This document shows, piece after piece, positions 61,407 through 64,000 of a stretch of DNA of 64,000 bases. A program made the translations under genes and the position numbers. Source of the DNA: Acidobacteriota bacterium. GTDB taxonomy: Bacteria; Acidobacteriota; Terriglobia; Acidiferrales; UBA7541. Numbering within the stretch: the first letter of the stretch is position 1; each line of letters begins with the position of its first letter. The notes beneath the pieces were generated by a model. That model made no database searches and was not told where the DNA came from. It saw only the letters and a program-made list of their open reading frames with translations. The DNA is taken from NCBI GenBank assembly GCA_003223215.1, contig QHYH01000083.1:20651-84650 (forward strand). The letters run 5' to 3'.

Positions 61407-62088
61407 GGGAGTCGGCTTAGAGAAGAAGTCTTTTTTCCTTCGGCACGGAAGATTTTGTTCGTTGGGAGCAATGACGTATTTGTGGATCCACGCCGAGCGC
61501 GGCAGATGGTTTACCGCGACTTTTGCCGTCATTGCACAACCGGGAATCGGTATAACCAAAGGCTAGGAAAAGTGAGACAAGCAGGACGGTGCCGCTCGGG
61601 CGGGGAGCGCACCCTGTCGCAAGGTGAGACGCGCCCAGTTTGCACCTTATATACAGAGCAGTCCAGCCGGGCGAAAGGGCAGGTGGCTGGCCCGAAGGTC
61701 AGCTATTGAAAACAAAGCACATAATGTCGTACTAGGGCTTATTCTCTATTGCGGTACCACCGGGGAACTCCCTAAAATAGATGTCGCAAGATGAGAGGGA
61801 GTGTGCCCATTTAGTGCAACGTTTGGGCTATTTTGACCCAGCTTTGTGGCGTTAAGTCGCATCGAATCAACGAAGCTGCTGATTGGCTCGCGGAGTGCAA
61901 GCCATGCGCGAGCGGGAACAAGCCGGGCGACCCGTTGCATCAACGGACCGCCATCGAGCATTTCCGGCAAAGTTTGTTGACCCTAAGTAACGGCCTGAGG
62001 TAAAAAGTCGGCCCCGCGTGATGCGCGGTGGGGTAATCCGGGGTTGCGCGCCGCGGCGCGATCGACCTTGTAATTGAGGGTGGGAACA
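61407..62088. other. Long intergenic region between recA and the penicillin-binding protein gene
   Basis: 682 bp without a supported gene. ACTCCCT (61767-61773) and AGGGAGT (61796-61802) form an inverted repeat with a 22-nt loop. Short open frames exist on both strands but none has a ribosome-binding site or a recognisable product. The segment 61600-61710 is GC-rich and could be structured. I could not match a known riboswitch; a cyclic-dinucleotide aptamer was considered and its core motif was not found. Confidence 0.35.
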
Positions 62089-63177
62089 GTGAAAGAGTCC
62101 GGAAGATCCAGTATCGCTATTTTGCTGGCGGCGCTTTTCGTGCTGCCCGCGCCGGCATGGCCGGCGGGAGCCGCGTCGACGCGCTCGCGTTTGCACCGCT
62201 ATGTGCGCTATCCCGGCGTTCCCACGTTTGCAGATTCCACGAGCACGGATGACGCGACATACGATGATCCCGAGGTGCGCGCTGCAGCTGTTGCCGCTCT
62301 GGGGCGGTACAACGGGGCCGTGGTGGCGGTGGACCCGAACACCGGGCGCATCCTGACGGTGGTGAATCAAAAGCTGGCGTTCGGCGAGGGCTACATTCCC
62401 TGCTCGACCATCAAGCCGACCATTGCGCTGGCGGCGCTCGAAGAAAACGTGATCACGCCGGACACCATGCTGAACGTGGGCCGGCGCAAATACATGAATT
62501 TAACGGAAGCCATGGCGCGCTCGAACAACGAGTTTTTCGAGCAGCTCGGCACGCGACTGGGATTCGACACGGTTTCGAGGTACGGCCGGTTGCTGGGCTT
62601 CGGCGAACTGGCCGGATACAACCTGTCCGAGGAGCACCCCGGCTCGTTTCCCACGGCGCCGCCGACACACGGCGGAGTCGCGCGGATGTCCAGTTACGGC
62701 GAAGGAATTCAAGCAACGCCGCTGCAACTGGCCGCGGTTGCCGCTGCCTTTGCAAACGGTGGAACACTCTATTATTTGCAGTATCCGCACAGCAAGGAAG
62801 AGATGGAGAGCTTCACACCGAAAGTCAAGCGCGAATTGAACATCGGCCCGATCCTCCCGGAAATCCGCGAGGGCATGCTTGCCGCAGTGCTGTATGGCAC
62901 GGGCAAGTCGAGCTACGACCGGGGCGGGGACGAGCTGCCCATCGGCAAGACGGGCACATGCGACGATCACACCACGCCTTCGAAGATCGGATGGTTCATT
63001 ACCTACGCGGATGAAACGCACCCGAAGATCGCCTTAGCGGTGCTCTTGCGCGGGAATACGCGACGCGTGAAAGGACCGACGGCCGCCCAGGTTGCCGGCA
63101 TCCTGTACCGCAGGCTGCGCGAAAAAAACTATTTCGCGGCGCATCAATCATCGCTCACGATCAACGCCGGAAACTAG
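62089..63177 (+). CDS. Transpeptidase-domain penicillin-binding protein, exported, lacking other domains
   Basis: A 362-residue protein from a GTG at 62089 with GAGGG eight bases upstream (the frame opens at a TTG at 62074). Signal peptide (SSIAILLAALFVLPAPAWPAGAAS), then a penicillin-binding transpeptidase domain with SxxK S106-TIK, SxN S145-N-N and KTG K287-TG-T. There is no glycosyltransferase or dimerisation domain, so it is a minimal class B-like or D,D-carboxypeptidase/transpeptidase protein. It should cross-link peptidoglycan or be a beta-lactam target or sensor. An M23-type peptidase gene follows. Confidence 0.88.
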   Translation: MKESGRSSIAILLAALFVLPAPAWPAGAASTRSRLHRYVRYPGVPTFADSTSTDDATYDDPEVRAAAVAALGRYNGAVVAVDPNTGRILTVVNQKLAFGEGYIPCSTIKPTIALAALEENVITPDTMLNVGRRKYMNLTEAMARSNNEFFEQLGTRLGFDTVSRYGRLLGFGELAGYNLSEEHPGSFPTAPPTHGGVARMSSYGEGIQATPLQLAAVAAAFANGGTLYYLQYPHSKEEMESFTPKVKRELNIGPILPEIREGMLAAVLYGTGKSSYDRGGDELPIGKTGTCDDHTTPSKIGWFITYADETHPKIALAVLLRGNTRRVKGPTAAQVAGILYRRLREKNYFAAHQSSLTINAGN

Positions 63178-63414
63178 CCCCACCGCAAAAGACTTCCCTT
63201 CACGAAGGCTCGCCCATCGTTTGCTGTTTGCCTCGCCTTTCGATGGAACCGGCGTATTGAAGAATTGAGCGCACCCTGGTCGATGCGGGTTTGACGCCAG
63301 CGCCCTGTTGAGACAAAACGGGTATGTGCATTACGCTGGCAACCCATCGCGGGGAGTATGGTCGAGCGAGGTCCGCGGTTTTTCTCCGGTCGACAATTGG
63401 CTCCAGGGGGAATC

Positions 63415-64000
63415 GTGAGTCGAGGCTTCGTCATACTGATTCTGTGTGTAGGTGTCGCCGGTGCGGTGTTGTTGGGGTTCGTTTTCGAACAAAGGCTCGC
63501 GACGGCGGATGAATACCATCGCCAGGTGAGGCTCGCCCTGGAAGAAGCAAAGCGTATCCGCGAACAAGTGATCCTTCCCCAGCATGAGAAACTTTCCGCA
63601 GGCCAGAACTTGAAGGCCGCACTCGAGAAGTTTGGGCTGAGCGCACAGGAAGCGGCGGGCGCTTCCGCGGCGGCGCAACACGCATTCAATCTGCGACAGC
63701 TTCGCGCCGGAAATTCTATTACGGTGGGCCGGTCGGTGGAAGGCAGGCTTCGTGAAATCGATTACAAGATCGATTCGGACCGCATGCTGAAGATCGTGCC
63801 GGAAGAGGGCGGCTTTGCGGCGCACGTCAGCGAAATCCCTTTGAAAACGGAAATCGTCGCCGTGACCGGCCGGGTGGATGACTCGCTGTTCAATGCGGTG
63901 GAGGATGCCCGAGAATCTCCGGAACTGGCGCTGCGGCTGGCGCAAATTTTCGGCTACGACCTGGATTTCTCGACCGACCCGCGGCATGGCGACACGTTCC
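63415..64000 (+). CDS. N-terminal part of an exported M23-type (OapA/Csd3-like) peptidoglycan peptidase, cut by window edge
   Basis: From a GTG at 63415 with CAGGGGG upstream, 195 residues are visible and the frame is open at base 64000. A short N-terminal membrane segment (GFVILILCVGVAGAVLLGFVF) is followed by VILPQHEKLSAGQNLKAALEKFGLS, an OapA/Csd3-like or LysM-like domain (LRAGNSITVGRSVEGRLREI) and a domain ending FSTDPRHGDTF. These are the lead-in domains of M23 metallopeptidases; the catalytic HxH part would be beyond the window. It probably cleaves peptidoglycan cross-links, complementing the penicillin-binding protein. Confidence 0.75.
   Translation, partial: MSRGFVILILCVGVAGAVLLGFVFEQRLATADEYHRQVRLALEEAKRIREQVILPQHEKLSAGQNLKAALEKFGLSAQEAAGASAAAQHAFNLRQLRAGNSITVGRSVEGRLREIDYKIDSDRMLKIVPEEGGFAAHVSEIPLKTEIVAVTGRVDDSLFNAVEDARESPELALRLAQIFGYDLDFSTDPRHGDTF

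Noticed and set aside
61600-61710. Possible cyclic-di-GMP riboswitch before the penicillin-binding protein
   Set aside because: A gcgaaag-like loop and GC-rich stems are present, but the conserved core around the tetraloop and the ACGCAAAGCC segment are missing.

Overview
The window reads as chromosomal DNA of a GC-rich soil-type bacterium, most likely an Acidobacteriota member. This is inferred from gene content: three secreted VWFA-type proteins of the kind abundant in that phylum, glycine-rich TonB-like proteins, a sedolisin followed by Ig-like repeats, several Tat-exported sugar-metabolism proteins, and the general gene style. I saw no tRNA, rRNA, insertion sequence, CRISPR array or phage gene. 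Most genes are intact and tightly packed. Two genes are cut by the window edges: a sedolisin at 1-2583 and an M23-type peptidase at 63415-64000.

The best-defined system is aromatic degradation at 3.0-16.1 kb. Minus-strand genes encode a XRE/shikimate-kinase regulator (boxR), benzoyl-CoA-dihydrodiol lyase (boxC), benzoyl-CoA epoxidase (boxB), an amidohydrolase, a PaaK-type CoA ligase, a TetR regulator and the three subunits of 4-hydroxybenzoyl-CoA reductase (hcrC, hcrA, hcrB). boxD diverges from boxR. Together they could activate (hydroxy)benzoate to its CoA thioester, remove the 4-hydroxyl reductively, and epoxidise and open the ring by the aerobic box route. The hydroxybenzoyl-CoA reductase is best known from anaerobes, so the combination is unusual. 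Two regulatory regions are visible: tandem palindromes before the TetR gene and three TGCATTAT boxes between boxR and boxD. A boxA reductase is not in the window.

16-30 kb holds a periplasmic HtrA-like protease, a large glucosidase, a decayed acetyltransferase, an SDR, a VOC protein and then a three-gene signalling module. That module contains a receiver/thioredoxin-like/thioredoxin-reductase-like fusion lacking the expected redox cysteines, a histidine kinase with a cyclic-nucleotide-binding-like domain, and an 88-residue UBP-type zinc finger. TerC, a secreted unknown protein and a penicillin-acylase-family enzyme follow.

30-33.3 kb is a degenerate stretch on the minus strand, with a frameshifted small membrane protein and a multiply frameshifted TonB-like gene beside an intact paralogue. 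33.5-39 kb carries housekeeping genes (ileS, lspA, a rluD-type synthase). 39-44.3 kb carries the VWFA proteins and an M28 peptidase. 44.3-48.7 kb carries a UvrD-like helicase-nuclease and two DinB-fold proteins. 48.9-54.6 kb carries a thiolase, a Tat-exported sugar isomerase/oxidoreductase set and a double VOC protein. 54.7-59.7 kb carries a zinc-ribbon membrane protein, an ECF sigma/anti-sigma pair, two poorly known genes and a 3-hydroxyacyl-CoA dehydrogenase. 60.3-64 kb carries recA, a transpeptidase-type penicillin-binding protein and the M23 fragment. Long non-coding leaders lie before recA and before the penicillin-binding protein. The leader before recA shares an 18-bp motif with the promoter of the second DinB gene.
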